A stretch of 64,000 nt of DNA. It comes from Roseomonas sp. E05. GTDB taxonomy: Bacteria > Pseudomonadota > Alphaproteobacteria > Acetobacterales > Acetobacteraceae. Location: assembly GCF_030063475.1 (NCBI RefSeq), contig NZ_JASIRT010000015.1, forward strand, positions 36,342-100,341. The letters are read 5' to 3'. A model generated the notes under the pieces. It was not told the DNA's origin. It saw only the letters and a program-made list of their open reading frames with translations, and did no database searches. Below, in pieces: positions 7,461 to 16,306 of the stretch. A program made the position numbers and the translations under genes. Each line of letters opens with the position of its first letter. Position 1 is the first letter of the stretch.

Positions 7461-9604
7461 TCCTCCTCCCCTTCCCCCGGCACGGACAGGGCGATCAGCC
7501 CATCCACCGCCACGATGCCCTGCGCGCCGCAGATCAGCGGGTTGACGTCCAGCTCACGGATGCGCGGATGCCGCACCACCAACTCGCCGATGCGGCAGAC
7601 GATCTCCGCCAGCCGCTCCAGATCGACCGGCGCCGCGCCACGGAACCCCTGGAGCAGCCGCGCGCCGCGCAGCCCTTCCAGCATCGCGCGCGCCCGCGCC
7701 GGGGAGAGCGGCGCCGGGGCCACCGCCACATCCTCCAGCAGTTCCACCAGCACGCCGCCCAGGCCGACCGCCACCACCGGCCCGAACAGCGGATCACGAT
7801 GCGCGCCCAGCATCACCTCCAGGCCGGCCGGCAGCATCGGCTGCACCAGCACGCCGTCGATCGCCGCGCCCGGTGCCGCACGCGCGGCACTGGCGAGGAT
7901 GGCCGCATAGGCGGCACGCAGCTCCGCCGCGTCGCGCAGGTTCAGCCGCACCACGCCGGCCTCGGTCTTGTGTGGAAGCGCCGGGCTCTCGGCCTTCAGC
8001 ACCACCGGGAAGCCGAAGCCTTCCGCGGCGGCGACGGCCTCGTCCGCGTCCTGCGCCAGCAGTTCCGGCACCACCGGCACGCTGCAGGCAGCCAGCACCG
8101 CCTTGACGCGGCTCTCGGTCAGCACCGGGCCACCCTCCAGCAAGGCGGCCACCCGTGCATGCTGCGCCTCCGCGAGGCGTGCGGAAGGCCTGTCCGGTGG
8201 CCGCGCCCGCCGCGCCGCCCGCGCCTGCCAAGCGGCGATGGCGGCGAAGCAGCGATCCACGCTGGCGAAGAGCGCGGCGCCCGGCACCGCCTCGGCCGTC
8301 GCCGCGCCATCGCCCTCCCGCCGCTCCGCCACCCAGGGCACGCAGAGGAAGCGCCCCTCGCGCGCCGCGATCTCCGCCATCACGGGGAGGCGGTTCAGCG
8401 AGAAGGGATAGGCATGCGTGTTGGGGTAGAGCAGCAGGCCGAAGGCGGGGTCCCGCGCCAGGGCGCCGGTGCAGGCGGCCAGCGCCTCGGGGTCGTTCAG
8501 CACCTGCGCCGTCAGGTCGCAGGGATTGCGGGCGGAGCCATATTCGGGGATGCGGCCGCCGAGCACCGCCTGCGCCGCCTCGCCCGGCTGCGGCAGTGCC
8601 ACGCCATGCCGCTCCGCCGCATCGGCGGCCAGGATGCAGGCGCCGCCCGAGGTGGAGACCACCGCCACCCCTGCCCCCTTCGGCACGGCGGGCGCGCGCG
8701 CCAGGAAGGAGGCCATTTCCATGACGGCGCCGAGATCCTCCACCACCGCCGCCCCCGCGCCGGCCAGCGCGGCGCGCCACACGGCATGGCCGCCGGCGAC
8801 GGCGCCGGTATGGGACAGGGCCGCCGCCGCGCCGGACTGGCCGGAGGCCATCTTGTGCACCACCACCGGCTTGCCGGCGGCCTCCGCCTGGGCGATGGCC
8901 TCCAGCAGGCGGCGCGGCTCGCGCGCGCCTTCCAGCACGCAGGCGATGGCCGCGCAGTCCGGCGCATCGGCCAGGAAGGCGACGAGCTCCGCGATGTCCA
9001 GCCCGGCGGCATTGCCCGAGGTCAGCACATGGCTGACGGGCACGCCGCGCTCCACCGCCTGCGCCAGGGCGAAGCCGACGGCGCCCGACTGGCTGGCGAT
9101 GCCGATGGCGGGCGGCCGCAAGCCGGCGGGCGGCAGGACCGGCGGCCCCGCCGAGAAGGTGACGCCGGCGCCGCTGCCGAAATGCGCGAAGCCCAGGCAG
9201 TTGGGACCGAGCAGCGGCAGGCCGGCCCCGGCGGCGCGCGCGGAGAGCGCCGCCTGCGCCGCCATCCGCTCCGGCAGGCCGGTTTCGGCGAAGCCCGCGG
9301 CGAAGACCACCAGCCCGCCCGCACCGGCCGCGATCGCCTCCTCCAGCACCGCCGCCACGCCCTCGCGCGGGGTGGCGATGGCGACGCAATCCGGCGCCTC
9401 CGGCAGGGCCGCCAGGTTGGGATGGCAGGCGCGGCCGTCGATCTCCCGGTAGCGCGGGTTGACCAGATGGATGCGGCCCTGGAAGGCAGACAGGTTCTCC
9501 AGCACGCGCGCGCCGAAGGCCCCCGCGCGCGACGTGGCCCCCACGATGGCGACGCTGCGCGGCTGCAGGAAACGTCGCAACCGTTCCGGAGCGAAGCGGC
9601 TCAT
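7457..9604 (-). CDS. NDP-forming acyl-CoA synthetase (fused alpha/beta, Acs/Pat-type)
   Basis: A 715-residue fusion of a succinyl-CoA-synthetase-alpha-like half with an ATP-grasp half; it forms or cleaves acyl-CoA with ATP/ADP. The CoA-binding Rossmann domain starts RSVAIVGATSRAGAFGARVL; LGPNCLGF and ASQSGAVGFALAQA follow, and LSHTGAVAGG holds the histidine that is transiently phosphorylated. The ATP-grasp half contains GFGFPVVLKAESPALPHKTE. An in-frame extension upstream to 9856 exists, but I chose the ATG at 9604 because it overlaps the preceding CoA-transferase stop in the ATGA arrangement and MSRFAPERLRRFLQPRSVAI is the normal N-terminus. No acetyltransferase domain is fused. Confidence 0.9.
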   Translation of the reverse strand: MSRFAPERLRRFLQPRSVAIVGATSRAGAFGARVLENLSAFQGRIHLVNPRYREIDGRACHPNLAALPEAPDCVAIATPREGVAAVLEEAIAAGAGGLVVFAAGFAETGLPERMAAQAALSARAAGAGLPLLGPNCLGFAHFGSGAGVTFSAGPPVLPPAGLRPPAIGIASQSGAVGFALAQAVERGVPVSHVLTSGNAAGLDIAELVAFLADAPDCAAIACVLEGAREPRRLLEAIAQAEAAGKPVVVHKMASGQSGAAAALSHTGAVAGGHAVWRAALAGAGAAVVEDLGAVMEMASFLARAPAVPKGAGVAVVSTSGGACILAADAAERHGVALPQPGEAAQAVLGGRIPEYGSARNPCDLTAQVLNDPEALAACTGALARDPAFGLLLYPNTHAYPFSLNRLPVMAEIAAREGRFLCVPWVAERREGDGAATAEAVPGAALFASVDRCFAAIAAWQARAARRARPPDRPSARLAEAQHARVAALLEGGPVLTESRVKAVLAACSVPVVPELLAQDADEAVAAAEGFGFPVVLKAESPALPHKTEAGVVRLNLRDAAELRAAYAAILASAARAAPGAAIDGVLVQPMLPAGLEVMLGAHRDPLFGPVVAVGLGGVLVELLEDVAVAPAPLSPARARAMLEGLRGARLLQGFRGAAPVDLERLAEIVCRIGELVVRHPRIRELDVNPLICGAQGIVAVDGLIALSVPGEGEEE

Positions 9605-10788
9605 GCCGCCCCCTCCCCGAGCCATTCGGCGAACACGTCCTCCGTATGCTCGCCGAGTTGCGGCGGCACGCGGCCATAGGCGACGGGCGTCGCCGAGAAG
9701 TTCACGGGATTGGCGATGAAGGGCAGTTCCCCGCCGTCCGGATGCGGCATGCGGCGCCACATTCCGCGGTGGTTGAGCTGCGGGTCCGCCGCCGCCGCGC
9801 CGAAATCGTTGAGCGGGCCGGAGGAGATGCCGGCCTCGTTCAGCCGCGCCATCCACTCCTCAGCGCCGCGCGCGAGCAAGGCCTTCTGCAGCATCGGCAA
9901 CAGGTCCGGCCTGTGCGCCATGCGCTGGCGATTTGTGGCGAAGCGCGGATCCTCTGCCAGCCCCTCCAGCCCAAGCACGGCGCAGAACTGCGCGAACTGC
10001 CGGTCGTTGCCGATGGCCACCATCAGCGGCCGGTCGGCGGTGTCGAAGGCCTGCCAGGGCGTGTTGATCTGGGAGGCGGTGCCGGCGCGCACCGGCATGC
10101 GGCCGGAGACGAGATAGTTCATCGCGATATGGGAATGTGCGGCGAGTTGCGCGTCCAGCAACGCGAGGTCGATGTGCTGGCCACGGCCGGAGACGGTGTC
10201 CCGGTGGTGCAGCGCGGCCAGGATGGCGATGGTGGCGTAGAAGCCGGCATTGAGATCGGAGACGCTGTAGCCGACCAGCGCAGGGCCGGCGCCGGGCTCG
10301 CCCTCCGGCATGCCGGTGACGCTCATCAGCCCGCTCATCGCCTGGAAGATGGGGTCGTAGCCCGGCAACGCCGCATAGGGGCCACTTTGGCCGAAGCCGG
10401 TGATGGAGCAATAGACGAGGCGCGGGTTGACCGCCGCCAAAGCGGGATAATCCAGCCCGAAGCGGCGCAGGCCGCCGACCTTGAAGTTCTCAATCAGCAC
10501 GTCGGCCCTGGCGACGAGCGCCTTCAGCCGCGCCTGCCCTTCCGGCGCCGCGATGTCGATGGCGACCGAGCGCTTGCCACGGTTCATCGCCAGGTAGGAG
10601 GAGGTCTCGCCGGTCTCCCGCCCTGCCGGGTCACGGCGGGGAAAGCCCATGCGGCGCACGTCGTCGCCGCCCTTCGGGTGCTCCACCTTGACCACGTCGG
10701 CGCCGAAATCGGCCAGGATCTGGGCAGCCCAAGGGCCGGCGAAGATCCGCGTCATGTCGAGCACGCGGATGCGCGGCAGGGTGCTCAT
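9601..10788 (-). CDS. CaiB/BaiF family CoA-transferase
   Basis: A 395-residue class III CoA-transferase, which moves CoA from a donor thioester to a free carboxylic acid. The N-terminus IRVLDMTRIFAGPWAAQILA and GADVVKVEHP are the classic opening; ENFKVGGLRRFGLDY and YCSITGFGQSGPY follow, and aspartate 145 in PGYDPIFQAMSGLM is the expected acyl-anhydride nucleophile. The start at 10788 overlaps the upstream dehydrogenase stop (ATGA), which rules out the longer in-frame reading. It belongs to the nine-gene acyl-CoA operon and is one of two CoA-transferases in it, which suggests activation of two different acids or of one diacid in two steps. Confidence 0.93.
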   Translation of the reverse strand: MSTLPRIRVLDMTRIFAGPWAAQILADFGADVVKVEHPKGGDDVRRMGFPRRDPAGRETGETSSYLAMNRGKRSVAIDIAAPEGQARLKALVARADVLIENFKVGGLRRFGLDYPALAAVNPRLVYCSITGFGQSGPYAALPGYDPIFQAMSGLMSVTGMPEGEPGAGPALVGYSVSDLNAGFYATIAILAALHHRDTVSGRGQHIDLALLDAQLAAHSHIAMNYLVSGRMPVRAGTASQINTPWQAFDTADRPLMVAIGNDRQFAQFCAVLGLEGLAEDPRFATNRQRMAHRPDLLPMLQKALLARGAEEWMARLNEAGISSGPLNDFGAAAADPQLNHRGMWRRMPHPDGGELPFIANPVNFSATPVAYGRVPPQLGEHTEDVFAEWLGEGAA

Positions 10789-11951
10789 GCCGGCAGCTCC
10801 AGCACGTTGCGGGCCAGGATGTTGCGCAGGATCTCGGAGGAGCCGCCGAAGATGGTGGAAGGCCGCGCCAGCAGGAATTGGCCTGCAGGGTGCAGGCCCT
10901 CGCCCGGCATCGGGTCCAGCAGCCCGGCATGGCCGCCGGCCACCTCCAGCATGGCATCGGTGATGCGCTGGAACAGCTCGGTCTGCACGATCTTCAGGAT
11001 CGACACCTCCGGCCCCAGCGTCTCGCCCCGCTTCAGCGCGGCGACGAAGGATTCGTAGAGCTCCTTGAGGTCGCCCAGCTCCATCGCGAAGCGCGCGTAG
11101 CGGTCGCGGAACACCGGGTCCTGGTCCTTGCCCACCGCCTCGGCCAGCCGCCACAGCCGCGCCAGCCCGTTCGAGGAGAGCTTGGGGGAGCCGATGGCGA
11201 TGCGCTCGAAGCCGAGCAGCGCCTTGGCATAGGTCCAGCCCTGGTTGACCTCGCCGACCACCATGTCCTTCGGCACGCGGACATTGTCGAAGAAAATCTC
11301 GCAGAACTCGTCATGCAGGTCGAGGTTGATGATCGGGCGGATGGTGATGCCCGGCGTGTCGGCCGGCATCAGCAGGAAGGAGATGCCCTGCTGCTTCTTG
11401 CCCGATTTGTCGGTGCGGGCCAGCACGAAGAGCCAGTTGGCGTCATTGGCCAACGTGATCCAGATCTTCTGGCCATTCAGCACCCAGTGGTCGCCGGCAT
11501 CGGCGGCATCGAGCCGCAGCGCGGCGAGGTCGGAGCCGGCGCCAGGCTCGGAATAGCCCTGGGCCCAGATATCCTCGCCCGAAAGGATGCGCGGCAGGAA
11601 ACGCCGTCGCTGTTCCTCCGAGCCGTGCCTGATCAGCAGCGGGCCGAGCATGATCAGCCCCATGTCGCTGACGCGGGCGCAGCCATGCCGCTCCAGCTCC
11701 TCGATCATGATGAGCTGCCTGGTGGCGCCGAGCCCCATGCCGCCGTATTCGCGCGGCCAGTTCGGCGCCAGCCAGCCCTTGGCCGAGAGCGCCATGTACC
11801 AGGGCCGGTTCTCCCGCCAGTGCAGGCGGCGGCGCGGGAAGCGCATCTCCGGCGGATAGTTCGCCTCGATCCACTGCCGCACATGCAGGCGGAAGCTGGC
11901 ATCGTCCATCGCGTCCAGCGCCTCGGGCGGCAGGTCGCTCGCGGTTTCCAT
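10785..11951 (-). CDS. Acyl-CoA dehydrogenase
   Basis: A 388-residue acyl-CoA dehydrogenase of normal length. Visible family landmarks are AQGYSEPGAGSDLAAL (flavin-binding middle domain), WVLNGQKIWITLANDANW, the linker IIDLDLHDE-like INLDLHDEFCEIFF and the C-terminal LFQRITDAMLEVAGGHAGLL with FGGSSEILRNILARNVL. The GSSEILRNI ending is typical of large-subunit dehydrogenases acting on branched, aromatic or steroid-type side chains. The start at 11951 is followed by METASDLPPEALDAMDDAS; the longer in-frame reading would cover the gap and the next gene. It likely works with the second, shorter dehydrogenase at 6375. Confidence 0.93.
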   Translation of the reverse strand: METASDLPPEALDAMDDASFRLHVRQWIEANYPPEMRFPRRRLHWRENRPWYMALSAKGWLAPNWPREYGGMGLGATRQLIMIEELERHGCARVSDMGLIMLGPLLIRHGSEEQRRRFLPRILSGEDIWAQGYSEPGAGSDLAALRLDAADAGDHWVLNGQKIWITLANDANWLFVLARTDKSGKKQQGISFLLMPADTPGITIRPIINLDLHDEFCEIFFDNVRVPKDMVVGEVNQGWTYAKALLGFERIAIGSPKLSSNGLARLWRLAEAVGKDQDPVFRDRYARFAMELGDLKELYESFVAALKRGETLGPEVSILKIVQTELFQRITDAMLEVAGGHAGLLDPMPGEGLHPAGQFLLARPSTIFGGSSEILRNILARNVLELPA

Positions 11952-11998
11952 CGGTATCCTCCCGCCGGGCTCTGTCGGCCCGGTCGCAGCGGGCGGCC

Positions 11999-12796
11999 TC
12001 AGCGGCCGGTGAAGCTCGGGCGGCGCTTCTCCGCGAAGGCGCGCTGCGCCTCCTTCGTATCCTCGGTGCGGGAGAGCGCCACGGTCTGCGTCTGCTCGTA
12101 GCGGTAGCCGTCGCGCAGCGGCATCTCCTCGGTCAGGCCGAAGGAGCGCTTGGCCGCCTGCACGGCGAGCGGACTCTTGGCGGCGATCTGGCGCGCGATG
12201 CCGAGCGCCTCCGGCAGCAGCGCCTCGGACGCCACGCAGGCGGAGGCGGCGTTCATCCGCAGCAGCTCCGGCCCGGTGATGCGCTTCGCCGTGTAGATCA
12301 TCAGCCGCGCGTCGGACTGGCCGAAGAAGCGCAGCACATGCCGCACGCCACCGGCGAGGCCGACATCCACCTCCGTCATCGACAGGAAGGCGTTCTCGGA
12401 AACGATCAGGATGTCGCAGCACAGCGCCAGCACGCAGCCGGCGCCGATGGCCGCGCCGTTCACCGCAGCGATCACCGGCTTGCCGCATTCCAGCACTGCG
12501 TCGAACCCGGCACGGACCAAGCGGTTGTGGCGGGGATAGGCGCCCGGAATCTCGGCGAGGTTGGGCCGCTCGCGCAGGTCGGCGCCGGCGGAGAAGGCGC
12601 GGCCTTCGCCGGTCAGCACGATGGCGCGCACCTCCGGCAGGTCGTGCAACGTGTCGAAGACCTGCACGATCTCCTCGCGGAACAGGCGGTCCTGCGCGTT
12701 CACCGGCGGCGCCTGCATGATGACCGTGGCGACATGCTCCTCCACGCCGACGCGGAAGCGTTGCAGATCCTGGAAGGCCTCGGGCATGGCGTTCAT
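11999..12796 (-). CDS. Enoyl-CoA hydratase/isomerase family protein
   Basis: A 265-residue crotonase-fold protein expected to hydrate or isomerise the product of the dehydrogenases. GRAFSAGADLRER is the oxyanion-hole loop, NGAAIGAGCVLALCCDI the second loop and LSMTEVDVGLAGGVRH the third. The first catalytic glutamate position, usually GGGxE, is occupied by GAGCV and so lacks the acid; the second glutamate (TEVDVG) is present, a pattern found in isomerases and other crotonase variants rather than classical hydratases. The start at 12796 (MNAMPEAF) overlaps the stop of the upstream gene by four bases. Confidence 0.88.
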   Translation of the reverse strand: MNAMPEAFQDLQRFRVGVEEHVATVIMQAPPVNAQDRLFREEIVQVFDTLHDLPEVRAIVLTGEGRAFSAGADLRERPNLAEIPGAYPRHNRLVRAGFDAVLECGKPVIAAVNGAAIGAGCVLALCCDILIVSENAFLSMTEVDVGLAGGVRHVLRFFGQSDARLMIYTAKRITGPELLRMNAASACVASEALLPEALGIARQIAAKSPLAVQAAKRSFGLTEEMPLRDGYRYEQTQTVALSRTEDTKEAQRAFAEKRRPSFTGR

Positions 12797-13404
12797 TCTC
12801 CCTTCGCGCCGCGCGCGGGCGGCAGCGGCGACAGCCCGCCCGCGGCCTGCGGCGGCGGGCGGAGCGGCGGCTCGACGCCCTCCGGCAGCGGGATCTCGTG
12901 CGCGTTCAGCGTCATGGAGACCATCGTGTAGTAGCCGATCACCGCCGTCAGCTCGACGACGCCGCGCTCGCCCCAGCGGCGCTCCACCGCACGATAGGCC
13001 GGCAGCGGAACCTGCCCGGTCTGCTGCAACTGCCGCGTGAATTCGTAGATCTCGGCATCCTCCGCCTCCTCCAGCGGGGGCGGCTCGCCAAGGCGAATCG
13101 CCTCGATCGCCGCCTGCGGCAGGCCGGCCTCGGCGGCGGCGCGGGCATGCACCCACCATTCGATCTGGCTGGTCCAGCGGCGGCCGGTGACGATGATGGC
13201 CAGTTCGTTCAACCGCTTCGGCAGCACGGTGTCGAAGCGCAGGAACTCGCCGAGGCGTGACCAGCGCTCGGCCAGGTCAGGGCTGTGGATCACGGCGCGC
13301 AGCGGGCCGATGACAGCGCCGCGCGGGCCGGCCAGCACGGCATCGTGCACGCGCCGCTGCGCCGGCGACATCTCCTCGCGTTCCGGCAGGGCGATGCGGG
13401 GCAT
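12793..13404 (-). CDS. Carboxymuconolactone decarboxylase (AhpD-like) family protein
   Basis: A 203-residue all-helical protein of the CMD family. The core LNELAIIVTGRRWTSQIEWW followed by VHARAAAEAGLP is characteristic. It has no CxxC pair, so a peroxidase-like AhpD role is unlikely; this cysteine-less subfamily is common in catabolic operons beside CoA-transferases and its reaction is mostly unknown. The start at 13404 (MPRIALPEREEM) was chosen because it begins at the normal family N-terminus; the frame stays open upstream into the next gene. It sits 26 bases downstream of the CoA-transferase stop. Confidence 0.85.
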   Translation of the reverse strand: MPRIALPEREEMSPAQRRVHDAVLAGPRGAVIGPLRAVIHSPDLAERWSRLGEFLRFDTVLPKRLNELAIIVTGRRWTSQIEWWVHARAAAEAGLPQAAIEAIRLGEPPPLEEAEDAEIYEFTRQLQQTGQVPLPAYRAVERRWGERGVVELTAVIGYYTMVSMTLNAHEIPLPEGVEPPLRPPPQAAGGLSPLPPARGAKGE

Positions 13405-13430
13405 GACGGTTCCTTTGATCGTTGCGGGCG

Positions 13431-14669
13431 TCACAGCACGCCACGCGCGGCGAGGTCCGCCTGCGCCGCGGCATCGAGTCCCAGTTCGGCGAGGATCTCG
13501 GCATTGTGCTGGCCAAGCGTTGGCGGCGCACGGTCGAAGCGCAGCGGCGCCTCCGCGAAGCGCAGCGGGCTCACCACCTGCGGCACCGTGCCGGCCAGCG
13601 GATGCGGGAGGTGGCGCAGCATCTCGCGGTGCCGGATCTGCGGATCGTCGAAGACCTGCGGCACCGTGTTGATCGGCGCGCAGGGCACGCCCGCCTCGTC
13701 GAGCCGCTTCGTCAGCTCGTCCCGGGTGAGGTCCGCGAAGGCCCCGCTCAGCAGCGGCGTCAGCACGGCATTGTTGCGCACGCGTCCGGCATTCGTGGCG
13801 AAGCGCGCGTCGCTGCCCCATTCCGGGTGCCCGACCGCCTCGCACAGCTTGCGGAACTGGCCGTCATTGCCGACCGCCAGGACGAGATGCCCGTCGGCGC
13901 AGGCGAAGACGTCCTGCGGCTGGATGTTGGGGTGGCGATTGCCGCCGCGCTTCGGCGTGTTGCCGCCGACCAGCCAGTTCATCGCCTGGTTGGCCAGGAA
14001 GGCTGCCTGCACGTCGAGCATGGCGAGGTCGATGGTCTCGCCCTCTCCCGTCTCGGCGCGGTGCGCCAGTGCGCCCAGCACGGCGACGGTGGCGTACATG
14101 CCGGTCATCAGGTCCACGATGGGCACGCCGACCTTCTGCGGGCCGGCGCCGGGCATGCCGTCGCGCTCGCCGGTGACGCTCATCAGCCCGCCCATCGCCT
14201 GGATGGCGAAGTCATAGGCGGCCTGATCGCGCCGTGGGCCGTCCTGCCCGAAGCCGGTGACGGAGCAGTAGATCAGGCGCGGGTTGACCGCGCGCAGCGA
14301 GGCGGCGTCCAGCCCGTAGCGCGCCAGCGCGCCGGCCTTGAAGTTCTCGATGACGATGTCGGCCGTGGCGGCGAGCTGGCGCAGGATCGCCTGCCCCTCG
14401 GGCTTCGTCATGTCGATGGTCAGCGAGCGCTTGCCGCGGTTGACGGAGAGGAAATACCCGGCCTCGTGCGTCGGCTCGCCCTGCGCATCGCGCAGGAAGG
14501 GCGGACCCCAGCTCCGCGTGTCGTCGCCGGCGCCGGGACGCTCCACCTTGATGACGTCGGCGCCCATGTCGGCGAGGATCTGCGTCGCCCAGGGCGCCGC
14601 CATGATGCGGCTGAGGTCCAGCACGCGGATATGGCTGAGCGGGCCGCCGCGCTCCTGCGCCTCAGGCAT
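13431..14669 (-). CDS. CaiB/BaiF family CoA-transferase
   Basis: A 412-residue class III CoA-transferase. IRVLDLSRIMAAPWATQILA and DVIKVERPGAGDDTRSWGPP open the Rossmann-like domain, ENFKAGALARYGLD and YCSVTGFGQDGP follow, and aspartate 153 in AYDFAIQAMGGLMSVTG is the expected nucleophile. The C-terminal part FADLTRDELTKRLDEAGVP is also normal. It overlaps the GST gene upstream by eight bases. Second of two such enzymes in the operon; the two share the fold but differ clearly in sequence, so they are not a recent duplication. Confidence 0.93.
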   Translation of the reverse strand: MPEAQERGGPLSHIRVLDLSRIMAAPWATQILADMGADVIKVERPGAGDDTRSWGPPFLRDAQGEPTHEAGYFLSVNRGKRSLTIDMTKPEGQAILRQLAATADIVIENFKAGALARYGLDAASLRAVNPRLIYCSVTGFGQDGPRRDQAAYDFAIQAMGGLMSVTGERDGMPGAGPQKVGVPIVDLMTGMYATVAVLGALAHRAETGEGETIDLAMLDVQAAFLANQAMNWLVGGNTPKRGGNRHPNIQPQDVFACADGHLVLAVGNDGQFRKLCEAVGHPEWGSDARFATNAGRVRNNAVLTPLLSGAFADLTRDELTKRLDEAGVPCAPINTVPQVFDDPQIRHREMLRHLPHPLAGTVPQVVSPLRFAEAPLRFDRAPPTLGQHNAEILAELGLDAAAQADLAARGVL

Positions 14670-15273
14670 CGACGATCTCCGTGGCGCGCAGGGAGGGTCG
14701 CGCGTCGAAGCCCGCGTGCCAGGTGGCCAGCTTCGGGCGCCCCGCGCGCCAGTCCCAGGAGGCGAAGCGGAAGTCCAGGTAGGAGAGCGCGCAGCCGATG
14801 GCGATATGCCCGATGCCGAAGCGCTCCGCTTCCAGCGCCCCGGCCATGCCCTCCAGCCGGTCCAGCGTGGCGCCGGCCTTGAAGGCGAAGCTTTCGAGCA
14901 GCGCCGGGGTCTGGCGCGCCTCCGGCTTGTCGCGCTCGTTGCGCCACAGGACGAGCAGGTCCAGCAGCCCGTTGCCCAGGCTCTGCCAGGTCAGCGCCTG
15001 CCAGCGCGCCGCGCCGGCGCGGGGAAAGAGCCCGCCGCCGGCGCGGTCGTCCAGGTACTCGCAGATGGTGAGGGAGTCGAACAGCGCGGTGCCGTCCTCC
15101 AGCACCAGGGTGGGGATCTTGCTGAGCGGGTTGTCGGGCAGCAGCGCGGGGTTTGGCGTGTCCATCCGTACCACCGTGCGGACGGTCTCGATGCGATCGG
15201 CGAGACCGAGCTCATGCGCGGCGATCATCACCTTGCGCACGAAAGGCGAGCGCGGAGACCAGTGCAGCTTCAT
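14662..15273 (-). CDS. Glutathione S-transferase family protein
   Basis: A 203-residue GST. MKLHWSPRSPFVRKVMIAAH is the thioredoxin-like N-terminus with the catalytic serine of the SP-x-SP-type motif, NPLSKIPTLVLEDG holds the cis-proline, and FDSLTICEYLDD the glutathione-binding loop; the rest is the helical domain. The start at 15273 was chosen over an in-frame one 28 codons earlier because it matches the family start. It is the first gene of the - strand acyl-CoA operon and lies just downstream of a candidate GntR operator (15364-15385). Its role may be conjugation or isomerisation of a reactive intermediate. Confidence 0.88.
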   Translation of the reverse strand: MKLHWSPRSPFVRKVMIAAHELGLADRIETVRTVVRMDTPNPALLPDNPLSKIPTLVLEDGTALFDSLTICEYLDDRAGGGLFPRAGAARWQALTWQSLGNGLLDLLVLWRNERDKPEARQTPALLESFAFKAGATLDRLEGMAGALEAERFGIGHIAIGCALSYLDFRFASWDWRAGRPKLATWHAGFDARPSLRATEIVDA

Positions 15274-15363
15274 CGGCTGACGCGTCCGGCCGCCGGGGCG
15301 GGATCGGCGTGGCGCATGGGGCTTCCTCCTCGCTGGCGGCGCGGAGCCGCGTTTCATTCGTTA

Positions 15364-15385
15364 GGTCATCTTTATGGTCTTTATG
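15364..15385. promoter_or_regulatory. Candidate GntR operator, copy C
   Basis: AT-rich island carrying GGTCA (15364-15368), four bases, TATGG (15373-15377), then T at 15380 and G at 15385. The same 22-base pattern occurs at 16263-16284 and 18370-18391. It lies about 90 bases before the GST start, in the promoter region of the nine-gene - strand operon. Within it GGTC-TTTATG is also directly repeated. Binding by the adjacent GntR protein is inferred. Confidence 0.55.
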
Positions 15386-15422
15386 CTGCGAACGTGGGCC
15401 GCGTCAAGCGCGCCGCACGCTT

Positions 15423-16199
15423 TCAGCCGGACTGGCCGCCAGTGGAGAGCTTGATGTCGATCCGCACGATGTCGCCGCGATAGATGCCGTCGGCCGCCAG
15501 GATCAGCGTGCCCTGAGCGTCCACCGCGGCGCGGCGCACATGCGCGACGGGCGCGTTCAGCGGCATCTTCAGCTCGTCCGCGACCTCGACATCGGCCGAG
15601 CCGATGGTGAGCGTCTGCCGCGCATCGACGATGGTGACGCCAGGCAGGCTGGCCACCAGGTTCAGCGCCGTGCGGCTGCGCAGGTCATGCGCCTTCACCT
15701 TGGGCCAGAGCTTCTCGTCGAGATAGACATCGGCCAGCAGGAAAGGCTGTCCATCGCGCCAGTGGCGCCGCCGCAGATGGCGGTAGGCAGCGGCGGGCCG
15801 GCCCAGATCCTCCGGCATCATCGGCGGCATGGCGCCGCCCTGGCTGCTCAGGATCTCGATCTCCGCGCCCTCGCGTGAGCGCAGCAGGCCGGACCAGTCG
15901 GTCTGCACCTCGCACCACAGCCGGTTGCGGCTCTGGCCGCGCACGAAAGTCCCCTTGGCGCGGAACCGCTCGATCAGCCCTTCCGCCTCCAGCTGGCCGA
16001 GCGCCTGCCGGATCGTCGCCCGTGCGACGCCGCATTCCGCCGCCAGCTCCTCAACCGTCGGGATCTGCTCGCCCGGCCGCCAGGCGCCGGTTTCGATCCG
16101 GCTGCGGAACAGCGTCGCCAGCTGGAGATAGCGCGGCACCGCGCTGCGGCTGAGGTCCACCACGCCCCGGAGGGCACCCGCAGGAGACGATTTCATCAT
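15423..16199 (-). CDS. GntR family transcriptional regulator with UTRA domain (HutC subfamily)
   Basis: A 258-residue repressor-type regulator. Residues about 20-88 form the winged helix (YLQLATLFRSRIETGAWRPG, then VEELAAECGVARATIRQALG and AEGLIERFRAKGTFV); the rest is a UTRA ligand-binding domain ending in ILAADGIYRGDIVRIDIKLS. It is divergent from the Bug gene at 16307 and sits upstream of the acyl-CoA operon at 15273. Three copies of a shared AT-rich motif flank it. The likely inducer is the acid or acyl-CoA handled by the neighbouring genes. The first two codons are both Met; either could start the protein. Confidence 0.9.
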   Translation of the reverse strand: MMKSSPAGALRGVVDLSRSAVPRYLQLATLFRSRIETGAWRPGEQIPTVEELAAECGVARATIRQALGQLEAEGLIERFRAKGTFVRGQSRNRLWCEVQTDWSGLLRSREGAEIEILSSQGGAMPPMMPEDLGRPAAAYRHLRRRHWRDGQPFLLADVYLDEKLWPKVKAHDLRSRTALNLVASLPGVTIVDARQTLTIGSADVEVADELKMPLNAPVAHVRRAAVDAQGTLILAADGIYRGDIVRIDIKLSTGGQSG

Positions 16200-16262
16200 T
16201 CATCCTCTTTGCGGCACCGCCGCCCTTTCGCCAAGCCCGGCGATCCGAATTCGGCTTTTAAA

Positions 16263-16286
16263 GGTCAATAATATGGATTTATTGTC
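16263..16286. promoter_or_regulatory. Candidate GntR operator, copy A, in the gntR/Bug divergent promoter
   Basis: GGTCA (16263-16267), four bases, TATGG (16272-16276), then T at 16279 and G at 16284. It also forms an inverted repeat, GTCAATAA (16264-16271) against TTATTGTC (16279-16286), matching at seven of eight positions. It is 20 bases upstream of the Bug gene start and 64 bases upstream of gntR, so binding here could control both directions. Confidence 0.6.
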
Positions 16287-16306
16287 GAGATGGAGGAAAC
16301 CAAGCC

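Noticed and set aside
9646..11058. Long + strand frame of 470 codons
   Set aside because: Antisense shadow of the CoA-transferase and dehydrogenase genes; in DNA this G+C-rich opposite strands stay open by chance, and its protein is Arg/Gly/His-rich with no motifs.
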